DNA from: Actinomycetales bacterium
Lineage (GTDB): Bacteria; Actinomycetota; Actinomycetes; Actinomycetales; Dermatophilaceae
DNA: 50,710 bases
Direction of reading: 5' to 3'
Assembly: GCA_016710645.1 (NCBI GenBank)
Contig: JADJVI010000003.1
Coordinates: forward strand, 1 to 50,710
Each line of letters opens with the position of its first letter. Positions within the stretch are counted from its first letter, which is position 1. The translations under genes were made by a program, and so were the position numbers. Below are positions 8,979-16,812 of this stretch, piece by piece. The notes beneath the pieces are model-generated. The model did not search any database. It was not told the DNA's origin and worked only from the letters and a program-made list of their open reading frames with translations.

Positions 8979-10499
8979 ATGGCCACGAACTTCGTCGACC
9001 GGGTGATCCTCCATGTCTCCGCTGGGGACGGGGGGCACGGCGTGGCGTCGGTCAAGCGGGAGAAGTTCAAGCCGCTCGGCGGTCCGGACGGTGGCAACGG
9101 CGGCAAGGGCGGCTCGGTCGTGCTGCGCGTGGACCCGCAGCAGACGACTCTGCTGGACTTCCACCACCACCCGCACCGCAAGGCCGCCAACGGCAAGCCG
9201 GGCGCCGGTGACGAGCGCAACGGTGGAGACGGCGCTGACCTCATCCTCGGCGTTCCCGAGGGCACCGTCGTCAAGGCCACGGACGGCACCATCCTCGCCG
9301 ACCTCGTGGGGGCCGGCACCGAGCACGTCATCGCCCGCGGTGGCCGCGGCGGGCTGGGCAACAAGGCGCTCGCCTCGCCGAAGCGCAAGGCCCCCGGCTT
9401 TGCGCTGCTCGGCGAGCCAGGGGAGTCCCTTGAGGTCGTCCTCGAACTCAAGACGCTCGCCGACGTCGGCCTGGTGGGCTTCCCGTCAGCAGGCAAGTCC
9501 TCGCTGGTGTCCGTGCTGTCGGCGGCGCGTCCCAAGATCGCCGACTACCCGTTCACCACCCTGGTGCCCAACCTCGGGGTCGTGACCGCGGGCGATGCGC
9601 GGTTCACCATCGCCGATGTGCCCGGGCTCATCCCCGGCGCGCACGAGGGCAAGGGTCTCGGGCTGGAGTTCCTCCGCCACATCGAGCGCTGCTCGGTGCT
9701 CGTCCACGTCATCGACTGCGCCACCCTCGAGCCCGGTCGCGATCCGCTTTCGGATCTCGACGCCCTGGAGCGCGAGCTCTCGCTCTATGTGCCCGATGCT
9801 GACCTCGGTGGCCGGCCGCTCGCCGAGCGCACTCGAATTGTCGTCCTCAACAAGGCCGACGTCCCCGAGGCGCGCGAGCTAGCTGAGTTCGTCAGGCCCG
9901 ACCTGGAGGCCCGCGGCCTGGAGGTCCACATTGTCTCGGCCGTCGCGCGCACTGGATTGCGCGAGTTGAGCTTCTCGTTGGCTCGCCATGTCGCTGCGGC
10001 TCGCGCAGCGCTGCCGGAGATTGTCAGGACTCGAATCGTGTTGCGCCCCAAGGCTGTTGACGACTCTGGCTTCGAGGTGCGCCGCGAGCAGACGCCCGAG
10101 GGCACGGCATACCGGATCGTGGGGGAGAAGCCGACCCGCTGGGTGCGGCAGACCGACTTCAGCAACGACGAGGCGGTGGGCTACCTCGCCGACCGACTCA
10201 CCAAGCTTGGGGTCGAGGAGGCGCTTTACAAGGCCGGCGCAGTCGCCGGCGACACGGTCCTCATCGGCCCGGCCGAGGATGCGGTCGTCTTCGACTGGGA
10301 GCCCACGCTCAGCCCCGGGGCCGAGTTGCTCGCGGGGCCGCGCGGCACCGACCTGCGGCTGGACACCTCCTCCCGTCCCACTCGCGACGAGAAGCGCGAA
10401 CGGCAGAAGGAGCGGTATGCCGCTCGCGCGGCCACGCAGGCCGAGCTCGACGCCGAGCGGCGCGCCGGTCACTGGGCAACGGCCCGCGACGACGACTGA
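8979..10499 (+). CDS. obgE: Obg-family GTPase ObgE/CgtA
   Basis: A 506-residue ribosome-associated GTPase involved in 50S maturation and stress responses. ATG 8979 starts MATNFVDRVILHVSAGDGGHG, the glycine-rich Obg fold. The G domain shows G1 GFPSAGKSS, switch region DYPFTT, G3 DVPGLI and G4 NKAD. A C-terminal OCT domain (FEVRREQTPEGTAYRIVGEK and following) is followed by a charged tail. The gene completes the rplU-rpmA-obgE cluster but is separated from rpmA by a terminator, so it probably has its own promoter. It converges on the gene at 10541-11167. Confidence 0.97.
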   Translation: MATNFVDRVILHVSAGDGGHGVASVKREKFKPLGGPDGGNGGKGGSVVLRVDPQQTTLLDFHHHPHRKAANGKPGAGDERNGGDGADLILGVPEGTVVKATDGTILADLVGAGTEHVIARGGRGGLGNKALASPKRKAPGFALLGEPGESLEVVLELKTLADVGLVGFPSAGKSSLVSVLSAARPKIADYPFTTLVPNLGVVTAGDARFTIADVPGLIPGAHEGKGLGLEFLRHIERCSVLVHVIDCATLEPGRDPLSDLDALERELSLYVPDADLGGRPLAERTRIVVLNKADVPEARELAEFVRPDLEARGLEVHIVSAVARTGLRELSFSLARHVAAARAALPEIVRTRIVLRPKAVDDSGFEVRREQTPEGTAYRIVGEKPTRWVRQTDFSNDEAVGYLADRLTKLGVEEALYKAGAVAGDTVLIGPAEDAVVFDWEPTLSPGAELLAGPRGTDLRLDTSSRPTRDEKRERQKERYAARAATQAELDAERRAGHWATARDDD

Positions 10500-10540
10500 T
10501 CGGTCCGTCGCAGCCCGAGGTCAGCGGCAGCAGGGGCGGC

Positions 10541-11167
10541 TCAGCCGATCCAGGCGGTGAGGGTTGATAGTCCGGGCCCCCGCAGGTGCGGGAGCGCGGC
10601 CGGCCGGAGGGTCAGCGTCATCGACAGGGCCCACGCCGGTCCAGTGACCAGTGGGCCTTCGCCGTGCGCGAGGTCGACGTCGTCGGCCTCCAGGCGGATG
10701 GCTGGCAGTGACGTCGGCACGAAACCGCGTTGCGCTGCCGGGGTGACCAGGAAAGCCAATGACTGGGCCCACCGCTCGACGGGTCGGCGGTCCTCGATGC
10801 CCAATGGCATCCGCAGGTCTTGGCCGTGGATCAGGGTGTCGGTCAGGGGCGCGAGTGGACCGGAGCCCGGCGGGGTGAAGTGACTCTCAGCGTTGGCGCG
10901 CAGCAGTTGGGCCAGCTCGGCCGTGGGTCGACGGGCCTGTTTGCAGGCCAGTGCGTCGTTGGCTTTGTCGAAGTTGCCCCGCGCCCGCAACATGGCCAGC
11001 CCGAACTTCGCCGTCGTGGTGGTGAACGGCACGACCATGTGGCCGGCTAGCGCCCGGACGGTCCACTCGCCGCACAGGCTCGGCACGGTCCACTGCTCGG
11101 CAGTGAGAGTGTCGAGCACATCGGCGTTGGCGCGACGCTCGGCGGCGATGTCGTCCCAGATGGTCAT
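10541..11167 (-). CDS. Maleylpyruvate isomerase-family (DinB-like) mycothiol-dependent enzyme
   Basis: A 208-residue protein starting at ATG 11167. The N-terminal half is the MDMPI/DinB-like four-helix bundle: MTIWDDIAAERRANADVLDTL, then TVPSLCGEWTVRALAGHMV with its conserved metal-ligand histidine. HGQDLRMPLGIE later supplies a second histidine region. Members of this family use mycothiol, the actinobacterial thiol, for isomerisation or detoxification. The substrate here is unknown. It is a single gene, convergent with obgE and divergent from proB, with a 40-bp shared promoter region. Confidence 0.8.
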   Translation of the reverse strand: MTIWDDIAAERRANADVLDTLTAEQWTVPSLCGEWTVRALAGHMVVPFTTTTAKFGLAMLRARGNFDKANDALACKQARRPTAELAQLLRANAESHFTPPGSGPLAPLTDTLIHGQDLRMPLGIEDRRPVERWAQSLAFLVTPAAQRGFVPTSLPAIRLEADDVDLAHGEGPLVTGPAWALSMTLTLRPAALPHLRGPGLSTLTAWIG

Positions 11168-11193
11168 GACGACGAGGGTATGCCGTCCAGCCG

Positions 11194-11199
11194 TAGACT
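11194..11199 (+). promoter_or_regulatory. -10 element (TAGACT) of a leaderless proB
   Basis: TAGACT lies 8 bases before GTG 11208, so transcription probably starts at the start codon. No Shine-Dalgarno is visible before GTG 11208. Confidence 0.5.
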
Positions 11200-11207
11200 G
11201 ATCGACC

Positions 11208-12320
11208 GTGCCCAGATCTGCCGTCGCCATGGCCCGCCGCCTGGTCGTCAAGGTCGGGTCCAGCTCACTGACCAGCCCGGACGGACGCCTGGACATCGGG
11301 CGGCTGGTCGCCCTCACCAACGCCATCTCGGCGCGGCACCGCGAGTCCTCTGTGGTGCTCGTGTCCTCCGGAGCCATCGCGGCGGGGATGGGGCCACTCG
11401 GCCTGCGCCGTCGACCCAAGGACCTGGCCACCCAACAGGCCGCGGCCAGCGTGGGGCAGGGCGCCCTCGTGGCGGCCTACCAGCAGGCCTTTGGCGCGCG
11501 CGGGGTGACCGTCGGGCAGGTCCTGCTGACCATCGACGATGTGACCCGCCGCAGCCACTACCTCAATGCCCGTCGCACCCTCGAGCGGCTGCTGGAGCTG
11601 CAGGTGCTGCCGGTCATCAACGAGAACGACACCGTCGCCACCCATGAGATCCGGTTCGGCGACAATGACCGGCTCGCTGCCCTCGTCGCGCACCTCATCC
11701 AGGCCGACGCACTGGTGCTGCTCTCCGATGTCGACGCGCTCTATGACGGTCCGCCGTCTCAGGCCGGCACGCAGCGCATCCCTGTAGTCCGCGACGGGGC
11801 GGACCTCAGCACGGTCGACATCGGCGGAGTAGGGTCCGGTGTCGGCACCGGCGGTATGCGCACCAAGGTCGAAGCCGCGCGCATCGCCACGTCGGCCGGC
11901 ATACCTACCCTGCTCACCGCGACCGAGCTCGTCGGCGACGCGCTCAACGGCAAGGACGTGGGCACGGTCTTCCTCCCCGGTCGTCGGCGTCCGCCCTCGC
12001 GGCTGTTGTGGTTGGCGCACGCGACCGAGCCGCATGGGCGCCTCCTGCTCGACGAGGGCGCCGTTTCAGCCGTTGTCGATCGGCGAAAGTCGTTGCTACC
12101 GGCTGGGATTGTCGCGGTTGAGGGCACGTTCAGCGCGGGCGATCCGGTCGACGTATGCGACCCCTCCGGGCGGGCAGTGGCCCGGGGGTTGGCCAACTAC
12201 GGCTCCGACGAGTTGCCCGGATTGCTCGGTCGGTCCACCCGCGATCTGGCCAAGGAACTCGGGCCCGAATACCAACGCGAAGCGATCCACCGCGACGCGC
12301 TCGTCCTGCTCCCGCGCTGA
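11208..12320 (+). CDS. proB: Glutamate 5-kinase
   Basis: Catalyses the first step of proline synthesis, ATP-dependent phosphorylation of glutamate to gamma-glutamyl phosphate. The amino-acid kinase fold is evident from VVKVGSSSLT, LVSSGAIAAGMGPLG, QQAAASVGQGALV and NENDTVATHEIRFGDNDRLAA. From about residue 280 a C-terminal PUA domain follows (GRLLLDEGAVSAVV and later). Its 370 residues match full-length ProB with PUA. GTG 11208 fits the leaderless promoter; ATG 11229 (MARRLVVKVGSS) is an alternative start. proA follows 48 bp downstream. Confidence 0.96.
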   Translation: MPRSAVAMARRLVVKVGSSSLTSPDGRLDIGRLVALTNAISARHRESSVVLVSSGAIAAGMGPLGLRRRPKDLATQQAAASVGQGALVAAYQQAFGARGVTVGQVLLTIDDVTRRSHYLNARRTLERLLELQVLPVINENDTVATHEIRFGDNDRLAALVAHLIQADALVLLSDVDALYDGPPSQAGTQRIPVVRDGADLSTVDIGGVGSGVGTGGMRTKVEAARIATSAGIPTLLTATELVGDALNGKDVGTVFLPGRRRPPSRLLWLAHATEPHGRLLLDEGAVSAVVDRRKSLLPAGIVAVEGTFSAGDPVDVCDPSGRAVARGLANYGSDELPGLLGRSTRDLAKELGPEYQREAIHRDALVLLPR

Positions 12321-12355
12321 CGCGGACACCCGGGCGGAGCCGGCGGCGCCCGGCA

Positions 12356-12361
12356 TACCCT
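12356..12361 (+). promoter_or_regulatory. -10 element (TACCCT) before proA
   Basis: TACCCT, overlapping a copy of the CGGCATAC repeat, lies 7 bases before ATG 12369. This would allow a leaderless proA transcript in addition to readthrough from proB. Confidence 0.4.
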
Positions 12362-12368
12362 GGTGTGC

Positions 12369-13652
12369 ATGTCGGATCTGGACCCCGCCGTCGTCGCCCT
12401 CGTCGCCGACCTGGCCCGTCGCGCCAAGGCCGCCTCGCGCCGCCTCGCGCTGCTGACTCGCGCGCAGAAGGACGCCGCCCTATATGCCGTGGCCGACGCG
12501 CTCGACGCGGCTGTCCCGCAGGTCGTGGCGGCCAACGCCGAGGACCTCGACCGGGGGCGTAGCAAGGGAATGGCCGAGGGTCTGCTCGATCGGCTCATGC
12601 TCGACGAGGGCCGGATCCGCGCCATCGCCTCCGCCGTGCGGGAGGTCGCCGCTCTGCCGGACCCGGTCGGCGAGGTGGTGCGCGGCTCGACGCTCGCCAA
12701 CGGCCTGCAAGTCCGTCAGGTTCGGGTGCCGATGGGCGTCGTCGGGATGATCTACGAGGCGCGCCCCAATGTCACCGTCGATGCCGCTGCGCTCGGGCTC
12801 AAGAGCGGCAACGCCGTCATCCTGCGCGGTGGATCAGCAGCAGAGTCGAGCAATCGCGCGCTCGTGCAGGTGATCCGGGCCGCCCTGGCCGCAGCCGGTG
12901 TTCCCGAGGACGCTGTGGGGCTGCTCGACGGCGGTGGTCACGACGCCGCCCGCGCGCTGATGACCGCCCGCGGACTGGTCGATCTCGTCATCCCGCGCGG
13001 CGGCGCCGACCTCATCCGCACGGTCGTCATGGAGTCGACCGTGCCCGTCATCGAGACCGGTATCGGCATCAACCATGTTTACCTCGATGCCGCCGCCGAC
13101 CCGGACAAGGCGCGGACCATCACGATGAACTCCAAGACCCACCGCCCGAGTGTCTGCAATGCCGCCGAGACGCTCCTGGTCCACAAGGCTGTTGCCGAGG
13201 CGCTGCTACCCGGCATACTCGCAGATCTGTCCGCAGCCGGAGTGGGGCTGCACGTCTCGCAGGCCGCCGCCCCGTATGCCGTGCAGGCGGGCGTCGCGTT
13301 CGCGGAGGCCGTGGACGACGACTTCGACACCGAGTGGCACCGGCTGGAGATGTCCGTGCATGTCGTCGACTCGCTCGATGCCGCATTGGATCACATCGCC
13401 GCCCACGGGTCGATGCACACCGAGGTGATCGTCACCGAGAGCCGTTCCGCGGCAAGGAGGTTCGTAGCTGAGGTCGACGCGGCTGCAGTCATGGTCAACG
13501 CGTCGAGCCGGTTCACCGATGGGGGTCAGTTCGGGATGGGTGCCGAGATCGGCATCTCCACCCAGAAGCTCCATGCCCGCGGGCCGATGGCGCTACCGGA
13601 GTTGACGACCACCAAGTGGGTCGTCGAGGGCGACGGGCACGTCCGGGTGTGA
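12369..13652 (+). CDS. proA: Gamma-glutamyl phosphate reductase
   Basis: NADPH-dependent reduction of gamma-glutamyl phosphate to glutamate semialdehyde, the second step of proline synthesis. It has the aldehyde dehydrogenase-like fold with MGVVGMIYEARPNVT and LKSGNAVILRGGSAA. The catalytic cysteine lies in THRPSVCNAAETLLVH, and the C-terminal ASSRFTDGGQFGMGAEIGIS segment is typical of ProA. ATG 12369 gives about 427 residues; GTG 12363 would add two. Its last 60 bases overlap the 3' end of the convergent glycosyltransferase gene, an unusually long tail-to-tail overlap. Confidence 0.96.
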   Translation: MSDLDPAVVALVADLARRAKAASRRLALLTRAQKDAALYAVADALDAAVPQVVAANAEDLDRGRSKGMAEGLLDRLMLDEGRIRAIASAVREVAALPDPVGEVVRGSTLANGLQVRQVRVPMGVVGMIYEARPNVTVDAAALGLKSGNAVILRGGSAAESSNRALVQVIRAALAAAGVPEDAVGLLDGGGHDAARALMTARGLVDLVIPRGGADLIRTVVMESTVPVIETGIGINHVYLDAAADPDKARTITMNSKTHRPSVCNAAETLLVHKAVAEALLPGILADLSAAGVGLHVSQAAAPYAVQAGVAFAEAVDDDFDTEWHRLEMSVHVVDSLDAALDHIAAHGSMHTEVIVTESRSAARRFVAEVDAAAVMVNASSRFTDGGQFGMGAEIGISTQKLHARGPMALPELTTTKWVVEGDGHVRV

Positions 13653-14585
13653 CTCGCGGGCCAGGCTGTCGTAGGCGATGAAGTAGCTCGGCCGAGCCTG
13701 CATCTGGGTGTACATCCGGCCGACGTATTCACCGAGCACGCCGAGGCAAAACAGTTGGACCGCACCGACTCCCGCGACAATGAGCACGGTCGAGGTCCAG
13801 CCTGGGATGGTCTGGCCGCTGCGGGCGAAGACGAGCAGCGCCACCGAGAGGACCGCGATGAGGGCGCCGGCCCCGAGGCCGAGATAGGTCGCCAACCGCA
13901 GTGGGAAGAGCGAGAACCCGGTCACCGAGTCGATCGACAGCTTGAGCATCTTGACGAACGGGTATTTCGAGGTGCCGGCCGCGCGCTCCTCGCGCTTGTA
14001 GTGCACGGTCGCGCTTGGGAATCCGAGGGCCGGCACGACGAACCGCAGCACGCGACCGTGCTCGGGCAGGTTGTTGACCGCATCGACGGTGGCCCGCGAC
14101 ATGAGCCGGAAGTCGCCCGCGTCGCTTTGGGCGGTCGTGCCCGAGATCTTGCGGATGAAGGAGTAGAACGCCCGCGCGGTCGTCCGCTTGAAGACCGAGT
14201 CGGTGGTGCGGTCGTTGCGCACCCCGTAAACGACGTCCACCTCGTCGCGGTGAGCGGTGCCGAGCATCTCGGCGATGACCTCGGGCGGGTCCTGCAGGTC
14301 GGCGTCGATGGTGACGACATAGGCGCCTCGAGCGACGGCGAGACCCGCCGAGATCGCCGCCTGGTGACCGGAATTGGCGCGTAGCCGGATGACCCGCACC
14401 TGCGCCCACTCCCGCCCCAGCTTGGCCAGCAGCGCCGGCGTGAGGTCGGCGCTGCCGTCGTCGACACACACGACCTCATACGTCGTGGCCAGGCCGTCGA
14501 GCACCGGGCGCAGCCGATCCGCGAGCAGGGGCAGCACCTCCTGCTCGTTGAACATCGGGATGACCACCGACAGCTCCGGCCTCAT
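13593..14585 (-). CDS. Family 2 glycosyltransferase with two C-terminal membrane helices
   Basis: A 330-residue GtrB/DPM1-like enzyme that transfers sugar from a nucleotide donor to a polyprenyl phosphate at the membrane. It starts ATG 14585 (MRPELSVVIPMFNEQEVL). Donor-site motifs are VCVDDGSADLT and YVVTIDADLQDPP (DxD-like), with SDAGDFRLMSR as the acceptor motif. Two membrane helices follow (LGLGAGALIAVLSVALLVF and WTSTVLIVAGVGAVQLFCLG), then LGEYVGRMYTQMQARP, typical of the GtrB branch. An upstream in-frame ATG at 14630 is less likely. The 3' end overlaps proA by 60 bp. It probably serves lipid-linked sugar supply for wall or envelope glycans. Confidence 0.88.
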   Translation of the reverse strand: MRPELSVVIPMFNEQEVLPLLADRLRPVLDGLATTYEVVCVDDGSADLTPALLAKLGREWAQVRVIRLRANSGHQAAISAGLAVARGAYVVTIDADLQDPPEVIAEMLGTAHRDEVDVVYGVRNDRTTDSVFKRTTARAFYSFIRKISGTTAQSDAGDFRLMSRATVDAVNNLPEHGRVLRFVVPALGFPSATVHYKREERAAGTSKYPFVKMLKLSIDSVTGFSLFPLRLATYLGLGAGALIAVLSVALLVFARSGQTIPGWTSTVLIVAGVGAVQLFCLGVLGEYVGRMYTQMQARPSYFIAYDSLARESHPDVPVALDDPLGGRQLR

Positions 14586-14647
14586 GCCCCCAAGGGTACG
14601 GGCGCGGATCGGCGCAGGGTACGAGCCCACTGTGAGCGCGCCATGAG

Positions 14648-14695
14648 GCGCACGGCATACCGGATGTCTGTGTAGAGAAGGCGTATGCCGTGCGC
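14648..14695. repeat. 13-bp perfect inverted repeat built from two CGGCATAC motifs
   Basis: Arms GCGCACGGCATAC (14648-14660) and GTATGCCGTGCGC (14683-14695) are exact reverse complements separated by 22 bases. They lie between the divergent starts of the glycosyltransferase (14585) and the small membrane protein (14720), so they could be an operator or a hairpin in a leader. Confidence 0.85.
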
Positions 14696-14719
14696 AATCG
14701 GCTAGGGCCTACCGCTACC

Positions 14720-14917
14720 ATGGGCGCCATGTCCGCGAGCGTCCTGCCTGTCCTCATCCGCGCCGAAGAGGCGACCCGTGAACTCCCGATGCCCGCCGTG
14801 ATGTACGGCGTGGTGGCCTTCATCGTCTTCATGCTGCTGTTGGCCTTCCTGTGGTCCTTCCGCAACACGGCATACAAGGTGCGCGACAAGCACGCGGCTG
14901 GCGGAGGCGGGCACTGA
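14720..14917 (+). CDS. Small single-pass membrane protein upstream of nadD
   Basis: A 65-residue protein (62 if ATG 14729 is used). A hydrophobic helix, MYGVVAFIVFMLLLAFLWSF, is followed by a short basic tail rich in Lys and Gly. No enzymatic motif is present. Small proteins of this type lie just before nadD in many actinobacteria; the function is unknown. A Shine-Dalgarno for the next gene lies within its last codons, and its TGA overlaps the next gene's likely start, implying translational coupling. Confidence 0.7.
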   Translation: MGAMSASVLPVLIRAEEATRELPMPAVMYGVVAFIVFMLLLAFLWSFRNTAYKVRDKHAAGGGGH

Positions 14918-15564
14918 CCCGTCGGGTCGGGGTGATGGGTGGGACCTTCGATCCCATCCATCACGGGCACCTCGTCGCTGCCAGCGAGGTGCAGGCGCTG
15001 TTCGATCTGGACGAGGTCGTCTTCGTCCCCACCGGACAGCCATGGCAGAAGGCCGGACGCGAGGTCGCCCCGGCCGAACACCGCTACCTCATGACGGTCG
15101 TCGCGACGGCATCGAACCCCCGGTTCACCGTCTCGCGCGTGGACATCGAGCGCGACGGCCCGACCTACACCATCGACACGTTGCGTGATCTGCATGCCCA
15201 GCGGCCCGATGACGAGCTGTTTTTCATCACCGGCGCTGATGCGCTCGCGCAGATCCTCACCTGGAAGGACGTCGACGAGCTCTGGGGGCTCGCGCACTTC
15301 GTTGGGGTGACCCGCCCCGGGCACGAATTGCGCGCCACGGGATTGCCCACCGACCGCGTGACGTTGCAGGAGGTGCCAGCGATGGCGATCTCCTCGACCG
15401 ACTGCCGGGACCGAGTCGCCCGAGGGGAACCTGTGTGGTACCTCGTGCCCGACGGCGTCGTTCAGTACATCAACAAATACGCCCTGTATGCCGGTGCGCC
15501 GGCTGAGGGGACGCCTGAGGTTCCACCCGTTTCACCCGCTCCGATCGAAAAGGCTCCTGCGTGA
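14914..15564 (+). CDS. nadD: Nicotinate-nucleotide adenylyltransferase
   Basis: Transfers AMP to nicotinate mononucleotide in NAD synthesis. The nucleotidyltransferase signature GGTFDPIHHGHLVAA is at the N-terminus and ISSTDCRDRVARG (the ISSTxIR-type motif) is near the C-terminus. About 216 residues. The start is uncertain: GGAGG at 14903-14907 is ideally placed for CTG 14914, which overlaps the preceding TGA, whereas GTG 14932 and ATG 14935 lack a Shine-Dalgarno at the right distance. It overlaps rsfS by 4 bases (GTGA). The C-terminal ~25 residues are Pro/Glu-rich and probably disordered. Confidence 0.93.
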   Translation: MTRRVGVMGGTFDPIHHGHLVAASEVQALFDLDEVVFVPTGQPWQKAGREVAPAEHRYLMTVVATASNPRFTVSRVDIERDGPTYTIDTLRDLHAQRPDDELFFITGADALAQILTWKDVDELWGLAHFVGVTRPGHELRATGLPTDRVTLQEVPAMAISSTDCRDRVARGEPVWYLVPDGVVQYINKYALYAGAPAEGTPEVPPVSPAPIEKAPA

Positions 15565-15968
15565 CTGCGACCGACCGTTCCCTGTCCCTGGCCAAGGCTG
15601 CCGCCGAGGCGGCACTGGACAAGATCGCCCAGGACGTGGTCGCCATCGACGTGAGCGCGCAACTGGCGCTCACCGACGTCTTCGTCATCGCGTCGGCCGC
15701 CAACGAGCGCCAAGTCGGCGCCATCGTCGACGAGATCGAGGAGCGACTGCGCGAGCAGGGCGTCAAGCCCCTGCGCCGGGAAGGTGGCCGCGAGGACCGC
15801 TGGGTGCTCGTCGACTTCGGCGACATCGTCGTGCACGTCCAGCATGTCGAGGAGCGCGCCTACTACCAGCTCGAGCGGCTCTGGCGGGACTGCCCGTCGG
15901 TCGACCTCGACGTGCTGGCCGCTCCGGCCCGTCCGACCCCGGCTGCCGCGTCGGCCACGCACGCCTGA
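15561..15968 (+). CDS. rsfS: Ribosomal silencing factor RsfS
   Basis: Binds L14 on the 50S subunit and blocks subunit joining when nutrients are scarce. The 135-residue DUF143 fold is seen in ALDKIAQDVVAIDVS, LTDVFVIASAANERQVGAI and WVLVDFGDIVVHVQH followed by REDRW-type neighbours and AYYQLERLW. GTG 15561 overlaps the nadD stop and its own TGA overlaps the next ATG (TGATG), so the three genes look translationally coupled. The C-terminal 25 residues are Ala/Pro-rich. Confidence 0.96.
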   Translation: MTATDRSLSLAKAAAEAALDKIAQDVVAIDVSAQLALTDVFVIASAANERQVGAIVDEIEERLREQGVKPLRREGGREDRWVLVDFGDIVVHVQHVEERAYYQLERLWRDCPSVDLDVLAAPARPTPAAASATHA

Positions 15969-16672
15969 TGCCCACCCGGCTGGCCACCTTCGCCGGCCCG
16001 GACGCGCGGCGGTTGGTGCTGGTCCGGCACGGGCGGACGGCGTGGAATCTCACCCGCCGCGCGCAAGGGCATACCGACATTCCGTTGGATGAGGTGGGGC
16101 ATCGGCAAGCTGCGGCGATGGCACCTGCTGTCGCGGCCCTTCGGCCGTCGCGGCTATGGTCCAGCGACCTGGCGCGAGCCGCGCAGACGGCGGAGTATGT
16201 CGGTCGCGCCGCTGGCATCGCTGTCGAGCTGGACGCTCGGTTGCGGGAGTACTCCGTCGGGTCGCGTTCCGGGCTGACCCGCGATGAGTTCGCAGCCCGG
16301 TTCCCGCGGGAGTATGCCGCGTGGCAGGCCGACGACGAGACGATCCTGGTCCCCGGCGCCGAATCCACGGCGGATGTCGTCGCGCGCATGGTGCCAGCGC
16401 TTCGTGGCTATGTCGAGGCACTCGGGCCGGGGGAGACCGGTGTGGCGGTGACCCATGGGGCGTGCCTGCGGGCGGCCATGTTGGAGCTGTTGGAGTTGCC
16501 CGGGGCCTATGACGGAGCCTTCGCCACTATGGGTAACTGCACGTGGACAACGTTGCAGGAGAACGCTTTTGGCGGTCGACTGCGGCTCGCTGGGTACAAC
16601 GAGGGAGTTCGTGATCCGCTGCCTCAGACGGGGGATCTGCCCGATTTCGCGTCGGGCGCGGTCTTGGCCTAA
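15968..16672 (+). CDS. Histidine phosphatase (phosphoglycerate mutase superfamily)
   Basis: A 234-residue branch-1 histidine phosphatase. The catalytic motif LVLVRHGRTAWN holds the phospho-accepting His (RHG). The second arginine/glutamate region is LWSSDLARAAQTAEYV and the second catalytic His lies in GVAVTHGACLRAA. Genes of this type follow rsfS in many actinobacteria and are often annotated as phosphoglycerate mutase. The substrate is unknown; glucosyl-3-phosphoglycerate phosphatase activity is one possibility for the family. Confidence 0.9.
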   Translation: MPTRLATFAGPDARRLVLVRHGRTAWNLTRRAQGHTDIPLDEVGHRQAAAMAPAVAALRPSRLWSSDLARAAQTAEYVGRAAGIAVELDARLREYSVGSRSGLTRDEFAARFPREYAAWQADDETILVPGAESTADVVARMVPALRGYVEALGPGETGVAVTHGACLRAAMLELLELPGAYDGAFATMGNCTWTTLQENAFGGRLRLAGYNEGVRDPLPQTGDLPDFASGAVLA

Positions 16673-16703
16673 ACTCTGTCGAGTTACCCGGCCTGCCGGG
16701 CGC

Positions 16704-16779
<76 letters not shown>

Positions 16780-16780
16780 C

Positions 16781-16812
16781 AGCGAAGGGTCAGCGAAAGC
16801 TGGCCCTTCGCT
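16781..16812. terminator. Bidirectional terminator between tRNA-Ala and the hydrolase gene
   Basis: A 14-bp stem with one T-G wobble (AGCGAAGGGTCAGC / GCTGGCCCTTCGCT) closed by a GAAA tetraloop. It begins one base after the tRNA CCA end and its far arm touches the stop codon of the opposing gene, so it can serve both strands. Confidence 0.8.
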
